Shown piece after piece: positions 40,745-50,313 of a DNA stretch of 64,000 nt. The position numbers and the translations under genes are program-made. The notes beneath the pieces were generated by a model. It was not told the origin of the DNA and ran no database searches. It saw only the letters and a program-made list of their open reading frames with translations. Origin of the DNA: Roseibium aggregatum (GTDB lineage: Bacteria; Pseudomonadota; Alphaproteobacteria; Rhizobiales; Stappiaceae); assembly GCF_014692675.1 (NCBI RefSeq), contig NZ_JABFCZ010000014.1:62001-126000 (forward strand), read 5' to 3'. Positions within the stretch are counted from its first letter, which is position 1. Each line of letters opens with the position of its first letter.

Positions 40745-43498
40745 ATGGACGACCTCCTCAGGGAATTTATTACTGAGACCAATGAAAGTCTCGATGTTGT
40801 CGACGTTGAACTTGTAAAGTTCGAGCAGGAACCGAACAACGCGACAATCCTCGATAACATTTTCCGCCTCGTGCACACGATCAAGGGCACGTGCGGCTTC
40901 CTGGGGCTCCCTCGACTTGAAGGCATCGCACACGCTGCCGAGACGCTGATGGGCAAGTTCCGTGACGGAGCGCCCGTCACGCCGGAGGCCGTGTCGATCA
41001 TCCTGACGTCGATCGACCGGATCAAGGAGATCCTGGCCGACCTTGAAGCGGCGGAAGGCGAGGAACCGGAAGGCGACGACAGCGACCTGATTTCCGAAAT
41101 GGAACGCATGTCCACCAGCGCCGACACGGCGAAAGCCGGCGGAGCGGAGGAAGACGAGGCGGAAGCCGAAGCTGCCGCCCCGGAAGAGGAAGCCGCAGGC
41201 GATACGTTGCCCGAGCAGACCCTGGAACGCCCCCTGCGTCCCGGCGAGGTTTCTCTCGACGAACTTGAGCGCGCCTTCCAGGAAACGGAAGTCGAGGGAG
41301 ACGTCGCGGAGCCGATCGTTGAGGATGCCGTGGAAGAGGCTGCCCCGGTCAAGGAAAAGGCTGCCGCAAAGACTGCGGACAAGTCGAAGGCCGACGGCGA
41401 CAAGAAGTCCGGCGGCGGGTCATCCGTTTCCAACCAGTCCATTCGCGTGGCGGTCGATACCCTTGAGCATCTGATGACCATGGTGTCGGAACTGGTGCTG
41501 ACCCGGAACCAGCTTCTGGAAATCGTCCGCCGTCACGAAGACAGCGAATTCAAGGTTCCGCTGCAGCGGCTGTCGAATGTGACGGCCGAACTGCAGGAGG
41601 GCGTCATGGCGACGCGCATGCAGCCGATCGGCAATGCATGGCAGAAACTGCCGCGTATCGTTCGCGACCTTTCCCAGGAACTGGATAAGCCGATCGAACT
41701 CGAAATGATCGGCGCCGATACCGAACTCGACCGCCAGGTCCTTGAAATGATCAAGGATCCGCTGACCCACATGGTCCGCAATTCCGCCGACCACGGTCTG
41801 GAAATGCCGGCCGACCGCAGGGCCGCGGGCAAGCCGGACAAGGGAACCATTACCCTTGCCGCTTACCATGAAGGCGGTCACATCATCATCGAGGTCCGCG
41901 ACGACGGTAAGGGTCTCGACGTCGGCAAGATCAAGTCGAAGGTCCTTGAACGCGGCCTGGCGACCGAAGCCGAATTCGACAAGATGACGGACGCCCAGGT
42001 CCACAAGTTCATCTTTGCGGCCGGGTTCTCCACCGCCGCCGCAGTGACCAGCGTTTCCGGCCGCGGTGTCGGCATGGACGTTGTGCGCAACAACATCGAA
42101 CTGATTGGCGGTACCGTCGACCTGCGCTCGACGCCGGGCAAGGGCACGACCTTCACCATCAAGATCCCGCTGACGCTGGCCATCGTTTCGACCCTGATCG
42201 TCGAAGCCAGCGGCGACCGGTTCGCGATCCCGCAGCTTTCCGTGGTGGAGTTGGTCCGGGTCCAGACGAATTCCGAACACCGGATCGAACGGATCAAGGA
42301 TACCCCGGTTCTGCGCCTGCGGAACAAGCTGCTGCCGCTGGTTCATCTGTCCCAGCTGCTGGGCATCTACGAAGGCGAAAACGTCGAAAACGCCATCGAT
42401 GCGGACAACGGCTTCATCGTGGTCATGCAGGTGGGCAGCCAGACCTTCGGTGTCGTGGTGGACGGTGTCTTCCATACCGAGGAAATCGTGGTCAAGCCCA
42501 TGTCCACGATGCTGCGCAACCTGACCATGTTCTCCGGCAACACCATTCTCGGTGACGGTTCGGTGATCATGATCATCGATCCGAACGGAGTGGCGAGCGC
42601 CATGGCAAGCCATGCATCCAGCGCCGTGGCGGAGCAGTCCGAAGAGGAAGCGGAAGATCTCACGAAAAAGGCGCACACCAATCAGTCGTCGATTTCGCTG
42701 CTTCTGTTCCGTGCCGGCGCACCGGAGCCCAAGGCGGTTCCGCTCTCGCTGGTTACCCGCCTGGAAGAGTTCGAGGTCTCCAAGATCGAGCGCTCCAACG
42801 GCCGGGATCTGGTTCAGTACCGCGGTGCGCTCATGCCGCTCGTCTATGTCAACGACGGCGATCACCACAAGACCGAAGGCACACAGCCGATGCTGGTGTT
42901 CTCCGACAGCGGCCGTTCCATGGGCCTCGTCGTTGACGAGATCGTCGACATCGTCGAGGACCGCATGAACATCGAGGTCGGCTCCGAGCGCCCGGGTATC
43001 CTCGGATCCGCGGTGATCAAGGAGCGCGCGACGGAAATCATCGACCTCGGCTACTACCTGCCGCAGGCCTTTGAAGACTGGTTCATGCGCAAGGAAATGG
43101 ACATCGAGGCCCTGACCAAGAAGGTCCTGTTCGTCGACGACTCCGCCTTCTTCCGCAACATGCTGACGCCTGTGCTGAAGGCCGCCGGCTACGATGTCAC
43201 GACCTGCGACAGCGCAAGCCATGCCTTCGAGCTGCTTGAAAACGGCGCGAAGTTCAATGCGGTCGTCAGCGATATCGAGATGCCGGAAATCAACGGCTTC
43301 GAGTTCTGCGAAGCGCTCCGGCGCGATCCGCGGTTCCGGAACATTCCGGTCCTGGCCCTGTCCGCCATGGTCACGCCGGCCTCCATCGAGCGCGGCCGTC
43401 AGGCGGGCTTCGACGACTATGTCGCGAAATTCGACCGTCCGGGCCTGATCGCGGCCCTTAAAGATGTGTTTTCCGGTGAAATGGGAGTAGCAGCATGA
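40745..43498 (+). CDS. cheA: Hybrid chemotaxis histidine kinase CheA with C-terminal receiver domain
   Basis: The 917-residue protein has a P1 Hpt domain with the phosphorylated His44 (RLVHTIKGTCGFLGLPRLEG) and a long acidic Ala/Glu/Lys linker (about 110-225) where a P2 domain would be. Then come the P3 dimerisation helices (IRVAVDTLEHLMTMVSELVL), the HATPase (HMVRNSADHGLEMP, DDGKGLD, SGRGVGMDVVRNNIELIGG) and two successive CheW-like domains (about 480-620 and 640-780). The C-terminal receiver domain (about 793-917) has an acceptor Asp843. The two CheW-like modules and the receiver set it apart from the E. coli type. It starts the che operon and overlaps cheW by 4 bp. Confidence 0.93.
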   Translation: MDDLLREFITETNESLDVVDVELVKFEQEPNNATILDNIFRLVHTIKGTCGFLGLPRLEGIAHAAETLMGKFRDGAPVTPEAVSIILTSIDRIKEILADLEAAEGEEPEGDDSDLISEMERMSTSADTAKAGGAEEDEAEAEAAAPEEEAAGDTLPEQTLERPLRPGEVSLDELERAFQETEVEGDVAEPIVEDAVEEAAPVKEKAAAKTADKSKADGDKKSGGGSSVSNQSIRVAVDTLEHLMTMVSELVLTRNQLLEIVRRHEDSEFKVPLQRLSNVTAELQEGVMATRMQPIGNAWQKLPRIVRDLSQELDKPIELEMIGADTELDRQVLEMIKDPLTHMVRNSADHGLEMPADRRAAGKPDKGTITLAAYHEGGHIIIEVRDDGKGLDVGKIKSKVLERGLATEAEFDKMTDAQVHKFIFAAGFSTAAAVTSVSGRGVGMDVVRNNIELIGGTVDLRSTPGKGTTFTIKIPLTLAIVSTLIVEASGDRFAIPQLSVVELVRVQTNSEHRIERIKDTPVLRLRNKLLPLVHLSQLLGIYEGENVENAIDADNGFIVVMQVGSQTFGVVVDGVFHTEEIVVKPMSTMLRNLTMFSGNTILGDGSVIMIIDPNGVASAMASHASSAVAEQSEEEAEDLTKKAHTNQSSISLLLFRAGAPEPKAVPLSLVTRLEEFEVSKIERSNGRDLVQYRGALMPLVYVNDGDHHKTEGTQPMLVFSDSGRSMGLVVDEIVDIVEDRMNIEVGSERPGILGSAVIKERATEIIDLGYYLPQAFEDWFMRKEMDIEALTKKVLFVDDSAFFRNMLTPVLKAAGYDVTTCDSASHAFELLENGAKFNAVVSDIEMPEINGFEFCEALRRDPRFRNIPVLALSAMVTPASIERGRQAGFDDYVAKFDRPGLIAALKDVFSGEMGVAA

Positions 43499-43977
43499 CT
43501 GTGCTGGAAAAAAAAGTCACCACTGGCAGTGACATGATCCAGTATGTCACCGTGGTTATCGGCGGACAGCTGTTCGGCCTGCCGATTTCCCAGGTGCATG
43601 ACGTGTTCGTGCCCGAGAGCGTCACGCGCGTGCCGCTTTCGGCGCCCGAAGTGGCCGGCGTTCTCAATCTGCGCGGCCGGATCGTGACGGCCATCGACAT
43701 GCGCCGCCGGCTGCATCTGCCGCCCCTGGAAGAGGGCCAGATGATGGCCGTCGGTATCGAATACAAGCACGAAAGCTACGGCCTGATGATCGACTCGGTC
43801 GGCGAAGTCCTGACCCTGCCGGTTGCCTCGGCCGAGGCAAATCCATCCAATCTGGACAAGCGCTGGGCTGAAATCTCCGGTGGCGTGCATCGGCTTGAAG
43901 GCAAGCTCATGGTCATTCTGGATGTCGATCGGCTGCTCGGAGCGATGTTTACCGAACAGCCGATGGTTGCTGCATAA
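43495..43977 (+). CDS. cheW: Chemotaxis adaptor CheW
   Basis: The 160-residue protein is a single CheW/SH3-like domain: QYVTVVIGGQLFGLPISQVH, VPLSAPEVAGVLNLRGRIVT, IDMRRRLHLP and SYGLMIDSVGEVLTL. It couples receptors to CheA. Its ATG overlaps the cheA stop (ATGA), which implies translational coupling and near-equal amounts. It lies in the cytoplasm with the receptor arrays; no receptor gene is in the window. Confidence 0.95.
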   Translation: MTVLEKKVTTGSDMIQYVTVVIGGQLFGLPISQVHDVFVPESVTRVPLSAPEVAGVLNLRGRIVTAIDMRRRLHLPPLEEGQMMAVGIEYKHESYGLMIDSVGEVLTLPVASAEANPSNLDKRWAEISGGVHRLEGKLMVILDVDRLLGAMFTEQPMVAA

Positions 43978-44018
43978 CGCTGTGATCAGCTGGCTGGTCG
44001 AAACTGGAGTTACACCCG

Positions 44019-44384
44019 ATGAAACAGTGCCTTGTCGTTGACGATTCGAGCGTCATCCGGAAGGTCGCCCGCAGAATTCTGGAAGATCTGAATTTTCAGA
44101 TCACGGAAGCGGAAGATGGCCAGCAGGCGCTGGATGAATGCCGCAAAAGCATGCCGGACGCGATCCTGCTGGACTGGAACATGCCGGTCATGGACGGCCT
44201 GGAGTTCCTGACGAGCCTGCGTGGCGAGGAGGGCGGCGAGAAACCGATCGTCGTCTTCTGCACCACAGAAAACGATGTTGCGCATATCGCCCGGGCAATT
44301 CGGGCAGGCGCCAACGAGTACATCATGAAACCTTTTGACCGCGAGATCGTGGAAGCGAAGTTTCAGGAAGTTGGCCTCATCTAA
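44019..44384 (+). CDS. cheY: Chemotaxis response regulator CheY
   Basis: The 121-residue protein is a single receiver domain with acidic pocket VVDDSS (Asp8, Asp9), phospho-acceptor Asp52 (AILLDWNMPVMDG), the switch Thr in VVFCTTENDV and conserved Lys in YIMKPFD. No output domain is present, so the phosphorylated form should act on the flagellar motor or serve as a phosphate sink. It is third in the che operon. Confidence 0.94.
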   Translation: MKQCLVVDDSSVIRKVARRILEDLNFQITEAEDGQQALDECRKSMPDAILLDWNMPVMDGLEFLTSLRGEEGGEKPIVVFCTTENDVAHIARAIRAGANEYIMKPFDREIVEAKFQEVGLI

Positions 44385-44410
44385 CAGTATCGTGCGTTCG
44401 GGTTTAGTAG

Positions 44411-45619
44411 ATGGCATTTGCGCAGAAGACCTCCGTTACGGGGGCAAGTCAGGATAGCGATCCCATCCGGGTGATGGTGGTCGATGATGCGGTGGTCATC
44501 CGGGGGCTCTTGACCCGCTGGCTGGATGATGCTCCCGGCCTGACCGTGGTCAGTTCCCAGCGGAATGGCAAGCTGGCAGTGGACGACATCCTGAAAAGCA
44601 ATCCGGATGTGGTTGTTCTCGATATCGAAATGCCGGAAATGGACGGCATGACCGCCCTGCCGCTGATGCTGGCGAAGAAGCGCGATCTCGTCGTCATCAT
44701 GGCGTCGACGCTGACCCGCCGGAACGCAGAAATCAGCTTGAAGGCCTTGTCCCTGGGCGCTGCCGACTACGTGCCCAAACCGGAGTCGACGTCGGAAGTG
44801 ACGACGTCGGTCGATTTCCGTCGTGAACTCATCGACAAGGTCAAGGCGCTCGGACTTCGGGCAAGGCGCCTGCGCGGTCCTGCGCACAGGATGCGGGCCG
44901 AAACGACGGCCGGGCGCACTGCAGCACCGGTCCCGGCCAGCCGGCTTCCCGATACCCGTGAAGCTTTTCGCGGCGCGGCCAAACCGGCTGCGCCGGCTGC
45001 GGCTTCGTTCAAGCTGCGCCCCTATTCCGCGGTGAAGCCCCGCATTCTGGCGATCGGCTCCTCCACCGGCGGACCCCAGGCCCTGCAAGTGGTCATGAAA
45101 TCGATCGGAACGGCGATCCAGGATGTGCCGGTCGTGATTACCCAGCACATGCCGCCGACCTTTACCGCGATCCTCGCCGAACATGTCGGCAAGGCGGCCC
45201 TGCGTCCGGCAGCCGAGGGCAAGGATGGCGATGTCCTCAAGCCCGGACAAATTTACGTCGCTCCGGGTGGAAAGCACATGGTGCTGGAAAAGGACGCCGG
45301 AGCGGTCAAGATCCGTCTGAACGACAACCCGCCCGTCAATTTCTGCAAGCCGGCCGTCGATCCCCTGTTCGACAGCGTCGCAAAGATTTACGGCTCCGCG
45401 ACCCTGGCGCTTATCCTGACCGGCATGGGCCATGACGGTGCGGACGGGGTGCGGACGATTGCCGCCGGCGGCGGCAGCATCATCACCCAGGATGAAGCGT
45501 CCAGCGTTGTCTGGGGCATGCCCGGCGCCGCGGCTCACACCGGAATGTGCAGCGACGTCCTGCCGCTTTCGGAGATCGGACCGAAAGTCAGTCGAGTTCT
45601 CAAAGGGAATACCAGATGA
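44411..45619 (+). CDS. cheB: Chemotaxis methylesterase/glutamine deamidase CheB
   Basis: The 402-residue protein joins an N-terminal receiver (acceptor Asp71 in VVLDIEMPEMDGM) through a Pro/Ala-rich linker (about 150-210) to a CheB esterase domain. The esterase has its catalytic triad visible: Ser in IGSSTGGPQALQV, His in ITQHMPPTFTAIL and Asp in TGMGHDGADGV. It removes receptor methyl groups when phosphorylated by CheA, giving adaptation. Its stop overlaps the cheR start (ATGA). The linker is longer than in E. coli CheB, a common feature in alphaproteobacteria. Confidence 0.95.
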   Translation: MAFAQKTSVTGASQDSDPIRVMVVDDAVVIRGLLTRWLDDAPGLTVVSSQRNGKLAVDDILKSNPDVVVLDIEMPEMDGMTALPLMLAKKRDLVVIMASTLTRRNAEISLKALSLGAADYVPKPESTSEVTTSVDFRRELIDKVKALGLRARRLRGPAHRMRAETTAGRTAAPVPASRLPDTREAFRGAAKPAAPAAASFKLRPYSAVKPRILAIGSSTGGPQALQVVMKSIGTAIQDVPVVITQHMPPTFTAILAEHVGKAALRPAAEGKDGDVLKPGQIYVAPGGKHMVLEKDAGAVKIRLNDNPPVNFCKPAVDPLFDSVAKIYGSATLALILTGMGHDGADGVRTIAAGGGSIITQDEASSVVWGMPGAAAHTGMCSDVLPLSEIGPKVSRVLKGNTR

Positions 45620-46488
45620 CACCGGGTGAGTTCGAGTTCCTGAAAAAATTCCTGAAAGAACGCTCCGGTCTGGTTTTGTCGAATGACAAGCAATACCTGG
45701 TCGAAAGCCGTCTTCTGCCGATTGCCCGCAGTTCCAAACTGGAAACGCTGAGCGCCGTGATCGGTGTGTTGCAGAAGGGCACGAACAAGGCGCTTGAGAC
45801 GGACGTCGTGGAAGCGATGACGACCAATGAGTCCTTCTTCTTCCGGGACAAGACGCCGTTCGAGCACTTCAACGACACGATGCTGCCGGGCCTTCTGGAA
45901 CGGCGTGCCAAGACGCGTCTGATCAAGATCTGGTGCGCGGCCGCCTCGACTGGTCAGGAGCCTTATTCCCTGGCGATCTGTCTGAAGGAAGCACAGGCCA
46001 GGATCGCCGGCTGGCGGACGCGGATCCTTGGAACCGACCTGTCCAACGAGGTGCTGGACAAGGCCAAGGCCGGTCTTTACAGCCAGTTCGAAGTGCAGCG
46101 CGGCCTGCCGATCCAGATGCTGTTGAAATATTTCGACCAGAAGGGCGACTTGTGGCAGATCAATGCCGGCCTGCGCGCCATGGTCGAATGGAAGAAGCTC
46201 AACCTTCTGGACAGCTTCTCGCATCTGGGCGAGTTCGACATCGTCTTCTGCCGGAACGTTCTGATCTATTTCGACCAGCAGACGAAGACGGAAATCCTCG
46301 CCCGAGTGGCCAAAAGCCTTCCCGAAGACGGCTATCTCGTTCTCGGTGCCGCGGAAACGGTCGTCGGGCTGACGGATGCCTTCAAGCCGGTTCCCGGAAA
46401 ACGCGGATTGTTTCAGCGAAATGTTGCCGCCAAGACGACGGCCGGTCCTGCGCCCAGGACCTTTGCCACGGCCGGCCTTCAGCGCTGA
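45616..46488 (+). CDS. cheR: Chemotaxis receptor methyltransferase CheR
   Basis: From the ATG at 45616, which overlaps the cheB stop, the protein is 290 residues, the usual size. The frame open further upstream lies inside cheB. It has the helical N-terminal CheR domain (FLKKFLKERSGLVLSNDKQY) and a SAM-binding domain (IKIWCAAASTGQEPYSLAIC, ILGTDLSNEVLDKAKAGLY, DIVFCRNVLIYFDQQTK). It methylates receptor glutamates. It is the last gene of the che operon and is followed by a terminator. Confidence 0.95.
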   Translation: MTPGEFEFLKKFLKERSGLVLSNDKQYLVESRLLPIARSSKLETLSAVIGVLQKGTNKALETDVVEAMTTNESFFFRDKTPFEHFNDTMLPGLLERRAKTRLIKIWCAAASTGQEPYSLAICLKEAQARIAGWRTRILGTDLSNEVLDKAKAGLYSQFEVQRGLPIQMLLKYFDQKGDLWQINAGLRAMVEWKKLNLLDSFSHLGEFDIVFCRNVLIYFDQQTKTEILARVAKSLPEDGYLVLGAAETVVGLTDAFKPVPGKRGLFQRNVAAKTTAGPAPRTFATAGLQR

Positions 46489-46518
46489 TTGCCATCAAAT
46501 CGAGATAGACAAATACCA

Positions 46519-46546
46519 ATGGCGGCCCCAGGGCCGCCATTTTTGT
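46519..46546 (+). terminator. Rho-independent terminator after cheR
   Basis: A 9-bp stem (ATGGCGGCC at 46519-46527 with GGCCGCCAT at 46532-46540), a CCAG loop and a TTTTGTT tail close the che operon. Confidence 0.9.
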
Positions 46547-46579
46547 TGCCGTATCCGGGAGCGGTGCGGTCCGAACACG

Positions 46580-46603
46580 AAAAACCCCGCCAAAGGGCGG
46601 GGT
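46580..46603 (-). terminator. Rho-independent terminator after ctrA
   Basis: An 8-bp stem (ACCCCGCC at 46584-46591 with GGCGGGGT at 46596-46603). On the minus strand it is followed by TTTTTCG, about 30 bp after the ctrA stop. Confidence 0.9.
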
Positions 46604-46632
46604 CTTGAATTTCCTGGACGTGCAGGTGCCGA

Positions 46633-47325
46633 TCAGGCGGCCTGTTCGACTTCCGGTTCGCGCAGAACGTAGCCGCGGCCCCAGACGGTTTCGATGTAGT
46701 TCTTGCCGGAGGTGGCGGCTGCCAGCTTCTTGCGCAGCTTGCAGATGAACACGTCGATGATCTTCAGTTCCGGCTCGTCCATCCCGCCATAGAGATGGTT
46801 GAGGAACATTTCCTTGGTCAGCGTCGTTCCCTTGCGCAGGGAAAGCAGCTCCAGCATCTGGTATTCCTTGCCGGTCAGATGCACGCGCTGGCCACCGACC
46901 TCGACGGTCTTGGTGTCCAGGTTGACCTTGAGATCGCCCGTCACGATGACCGACTGGGCGTGACCCTTGGAGCGGCGCACGATGGCGTGGATCCGGGCGA
47001 CCAGTTCGTCCTTGTGGAACGGCTTGGTCATGTAGTCGTCGGCCCCGAAGCCGAGACCGCGAACCTTGTCCTCGATGCCTGCGTTGCCAGAAAGGATCAG
47101 GATCGGCGTCTTGACCTTCGAAACACGCAGTGTGCGCAGGACCTCGTATCCGGACATGTCCGGAAGATTCAGGTCCAGCATAATAATGTCGTAATCGTAC
47201 AGTTTGCCGAGGTCTATTCCTTCCTCGCCAAGATCTGTCGTGTAGACGTTGAAGTTCTCGGACTTGAGCATCAGCTCGATGCTCTGCGCAGTCGCGCTGT
47301 CATCCTCAATCAACAATACACGCAT
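46633..47325 (-). CDS. ctrA: Cell-cycle master response regulator CtrA
   Basis: From the ATG at 47325 the protein is 230 residues, matching CtrA of other alphaproteobacteria; the frame upstream to 47364 is not part of the conserved protein. It has a receiver domain with Asp51 ([19 protein letters not shown]) and an OmpR-type winged helix ([49 protein letters not shown]). CtrA binds TTAA-N7-TTAA sites and controls DNA replication, division, flagella and chemotaxis. It receives phosphate from CckA via ChpT, encoded nearby. The C terminus ends in EPEVEQAA, the Ala-Ala type of ClpXP degradation tag. Confidence 0.97.
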   Translation of the reverse strand: MRVLLIEDDSATAQSIELMLKSENFNVYTTDLGEEGIDLGKLYDYDIIMLDLNLPDMSGYEVLRTLRVSKVKTPILILSGNAGIEDKVRGLGFGADDYMTKPFHKDELVARIHAIVRRSKGHAQSVIVTGDLKVNLDTKTVEVGGQRVHLTGKEYQMLELLSLRKGTTLTKEMFLNHLYGGMDEPELKIIDVFICKLRKKLAAATSGKNYIETVWGRGYVLREPEVEQAA

Positions 47326-47696
47326 GCCAATCCCCTTTTGTTGCCTTTCCTGGGCAAGTCGCAACGGCTCTGTCGGTGCCTGCTACGAAGGACTGTGTTA
47401 ACCCCGACTCAAAGCTAGAGATCAATGGTTAACAAATTCTGATTCATAGCGGCAAGCTCTATAAAAACGAATCTGTGAAAAACACCCAAGATCTTGAATC
47501 CCCATAAAAAATCAGGATTCCCGATACTTAAAGTTTCACTTTAGGAAATCGGTGTACTCGACTCCATTCAGACTCATTTCCACAAAGCCCTTGAACTTCG
47601 AAATGGCGCTCGCCTCTCGGCGTTCCAAACGTTAACATTAAGCAGAGACGTAAACGATCCGTTACCAAACTCGTTAACTCCTGAAAGGAATTTGAA
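47326..47696. promoter_or_regulatory. Divergent ctrA-fliI regulatory region (371 bp) with TTAA half-sites
   Basis: The AT-rich gap must hold the ctrA promoter(s) and that of fliI. TTAA half-sites resembling CtrA boxes occur at 47398-47401, within ATGGTTAA at 47425-47432 (complement of TTAACCAT), at 47632-47635 and 47638-47641 near fliI, and at 47674-47677. None forms an exact TTAA-N7-TTAA pair by my reading. Autoregulation of ctrA and control of fliI are plausible. Confidence 0.5.
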
Positions 47697-49022
47697 TTGA
47701 AGTCGCTTTTTGCCGACATCGATTCGCTGATGCCGACCGAAATTTACGGGCGTGTGGTCGCCGTCCAGGGGCTGCTTGTGGAAATCGCGGGGCCGATTCA
47801 CGAGATGAGCGTGGGCTCCAGGCTTCTGATCGACAGCGGCGAGGATAACCCCAAGGTTCCGGCCGAAGTCGTCGGTTTCCGGGAGGGGCATGCCCTGTGC
47901 ATGCCGTTCTCCGGTCTGGAAGGCGTGCGCATGGGCTGCAAGGCGGTCATCAGTTCCAGGGACAGCGTGGCTCATCCGTCGAATGCCTGGCTCGGCCGGG
48001 TGGTGAACGCCATGGGCGAACCGATCGACGGCAAGGGCGAACTGGCCGGAGGCGAAACGCCTCGCAAATTGCGAAGTTCGCCGCCGCCAGCGTCCGAGCG
48101 GGCGAGGGTCGGGCCGCCTCTCGACCTCGGGGTCCGGGCGCTCAATACGTTCGTGACCTGCTGCGAAGGCCAGCGCATGGGTATTTTCGCCGGCTCCGGG
48201 GTCGGCAAATCGGTGCTCATGTCCATGCTGGCCCGCAATACGAAATGCGATGTTGCCGTCATCGGCCTGATCGGCGAGCGCGGACGCGAAGTGCAGGAAT
48301 TCATCGAGGATGACCTGGGCGAGGAAGGCCTCGCCCGCTCGGTGGTCATCGTCGCGACATCGGATGAAAGCGTGCTGATGCGCCGCCAGGCGGCCTATCT
48401 GACCATGACGGTTGCCGAACATTTCCGCGACGAAGGCGAAAACGTGCTGTGCATGATGGATTCCGTCACCCGTTTCGCCATGGCCCAGCGGGAGATCGGC
48501 CTGTCGATCGGCGAGCCGCCGACCTCCAAGGGCTATACGCCGACGGTCTTCACCGAATTGCCGCGCCTTCTGGAGCGGGCAGGGCCGGGACGGACCGGTT
48601 CCGGTTCGATCACCGGCCTTTTTACGGTTCTGGTGGAGGGCGACAACCACAATGAGCCGGTGGCGGATGCGGTGCGCGGAATTCTGGACGGACACGTCGT
48701 CATGGAGCGTGCGATTGCCGAACGCGGGCGCTATCCGGCGATCAATGTGTTAAAGTCGGTCTCGCGAACCATGCCGCGCTGCGTGCCGGACGAGCATCTG
48801 CCGGTTCTGCGCAAGGCGAAACAGCTTCTGTCCACCTATACGGACATGGAAGAACTCATTCGCCTGGGCGCGTATCGCAAGGGATCGGACCCGGGTGTCG
48901 ACGAGGCGATCCTGCGATTTGAACCGATGGAGACCTTTCTGAATCAGGGCAAGGACGAATCAACGTCTTTAGATGAAGGTTATTTTCAACTTGCCAACCT
49001 TTTGGAAATGACTCCGGATTAG
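47697..49022 (+). CDS. fliI: Flagellar export apparatus ATPase FliI
   Basis: The 441-residue protein starts at a TTG behind an AAAGGAA ribosome-binding site. It is an F1-beta-like ATPase with Walker [15 protein letters not shown], the signature [20 protein letters not shown], Walker [21 protein letters not shown] and [20 protein letters not shown]. It energises flagellar type III secretion with FliH and FliJ. fliJ follows after 28 bp. It sits divergent from ctrA, a regulator of flagellar genes, as in other Rhizobiales. Confidence 0.95.
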   Translation: MKSLFADIDSLMPTEIYGRVVAVQGLLVEIAGPIHEMSVGSRLLIDSGEDNPKVPAEVVGFREGHALCMPFSGLEGVRMGCKAVISSRDSVAHPSNAWLGRVVNAMGEPIDGKGELAGGETPRKLRSSPPPASERARVGPPLDLGVRALNTFVTCCEGQRMGIFAGSGVGKSVLMSMLARNTKCDVAVIGLIGERGREVQEFIEDDLGEEGLARSVVIVATSDESVLMRRQAAYLTMTVAEHFRDEGENVLCMMDSVTRFAMAQREIGLSIGEPPTSKGYTPTVFTELPRLLERAGPGRTGSGSITGLFTVLVEGDNHNEPVADAVRGILDGHVVMERAIAERGRYPAINVLKSVSRTMPRCVPDEHLPVLRKAKQLLSTYTDMEELIRLGAYRKGSDPGVDEAILRFEPMETFLNQGKDESTSLDEGYFQLANLLEMTPD

Positions 49023-49050
49023 GATGCTCCTGTTAGGGGAGTATTGAGTA

Positions 49051-49458
49051 ATGAAAACCCGAGACAGTCTCATTCGCCTGAAGCGGTTTCAGGTTGATGA
49101 CAAACGGCGGCAACTGACCCAGATCGAGTCGATGATCGCCGAATTCAACAGAATGGCAGACGAGCTGGACGAACAGATCCGCGCGGAACAGGAACGCGTG
49201 GGTATCACCGATGTGACCCATTTCGCCTACCCGACGTTTGCGAAGGCTGCCGCCACCCGGCGCGACAACTTGCGAAATTCGGCCCATGAACTGGACGAAC
49301 AGCTGGAACGTGCGCGCGAAGAGCTGGCGGAAGCGATCGAAGAGCTGAAGAAATTCGAACAGCTTGAAGAACGCGACCAGCAACGCGAACGGTCCGCCCA
49401 GGAAATGGCGGAACAGGAAGAACTCGACGAAATCGCAGGCCGGGTCCGCGCACGTTGA
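49051..49458 (+). CDS. fliJ: Flagellar export chaperone FliJ
   Basis: The 135-residue protein is almost wholly charged coiled coil (RLKRFQVDDKRRQLTQIESM, EQIRAEQERVG, QLERARE, EELKKFEQLEERDQQRERSA), like FliJ, which inserts into the FliI hexamer and recycles export chaperones. Sequence conservation in this family is low; the assignment rests on length, coiled-coil content and position directly after fliI. Confidence 0.88.
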   Translation: MKTRDSLIRLKRFQVDDKRRQLTQIESMIAEFNRMADELDEQIRAEQERVGITDVTHFAYPTFAKAAATRRDNLRNSAHELDEQLERAREELAEAIEELKKFEQLEERDQQRERSAQEMAEQEELDEIAGRVRAR

Positions 49459-49703
49459 TCCGGTCTCCGAAACGGGATACTGACGCTTGATCGGGTGCCG
49501 TCTCAAACGGTACCTGGCGGGCGCAGAACAGGCAGGTGCAGCCTGTTGACGTCCTCTGGTACGTAAAAACGCACTATATTTTCCATATATCACAAAATTC
49601 TGATGTTTTTTCCCGGGCCGCCTATGGCCTTATACGTATGACCTATTCTACGATGATCGGGTCAATACTTGCGCACGCCAACGTGCTTCGGGAGGAAACG
49701 AAT

Positions 49704-50144
49704 ATGAAGTTTTTGACAGGTCTCTTTCTGATTCTGTCGGCAATGCTCTTGCCGAATGCGGCATTTGCGGAAGCTGCCGCCCACAAGGTCGCGATCCATG
49801 TGGACCAAAACGATCCGCAGGTCATGAACATGGCGCTGAACAACGCCAAGAATGTTGCATCCTACTACGCCGAGAAGGGCGAAACCGTGGAAATCGAGCT
49901 CGTTGCCTATGGTCCCGGCCTGATGATGCTTCGTGAAGACAAAAGCCCGGTCAAGGACCGGATCTCGTCCATGGCGCTTGAAATGCCGAACATCACCTTC
50001 TCGGCCTGCAACAACACCATCAAGGGCATGACCAAGAAGGAAGGGCATGAGATCAAGATCCTCAGCGAGGCAGGTGTCGTGCCGTCCGGGGTGGTGCGCC
50101 TGATGGAACTGCAGGAACAGGGGTTCACCTACGTCCGTCCGTAA
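49704..50144 (+). CDS. Exported DsrE/DsrF-like protein
   Basis: Starting at the ATG at 49704 (GGGAGGAA ribosome-binding site) the protein is 146 residues with a signal peptide (about 1-22, ending AAFA-EA). The mature part resembles the DsrE/DsrF-like fold: KVAIHVDQNDPQVMNMALNN, VEIELVAYGPGLMMLREDKS and FSACNNTIKGM with a single conserved-looking Cys. Related exported proteins are found near sulphur-oxidation and redox genes, but no such neighbour is present here. The frame upstream to 49536 runs through AT-rich promoter-like sequence. Function unknown; a thiol or sulphur role is only inference. Confidence 0.8.
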   Translation: MKFLTGLFLILSAMLLPNAAFAEAAAHKVAIHVDQNDPQVMNMALNNAKNVASYYAEKGETVEIELVAYGPGLMMLREDKSPVKDRISSMALEMPNITFSACNNTIKGMTKKEGHEIKILSEAGVVPSGVVRLMELQEQGFTYVRP

Positions 50145-50200
50145 AGGGCCGGGTCGGCGGATGCCTGACCGGCTCCTGATTTGAAATATACTTCTTTTGG

Positions 50201-50240
50201 GACGGGGCGGCCGCCGGAGCGGTCGCCCCGTCTGTCTTTT
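50201..50240 (+). terminator. Rho-independent terminator after the DsrE-like gene
   Basis: A 14-bp stem (50201-50214 with 50219-50232, one G-T pair), a CGGA loop and a TGTCTTTT tail. Confidence 0.9.
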
Positions 50241-50313
50241 GCGGGTTGTTCTTGTATGAATGCCGTTCAGGAGCATATGTATCCTCTCAAGCGCTCATCA
50301 GAATAAGGGTCCC

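Noticed and set aside
41420-43222. 600-codon minus-strand frame opposite cheA
   Set aside because: Same cause: shadow of a real gene in high-GC DNA, composition unlike a folded protein.
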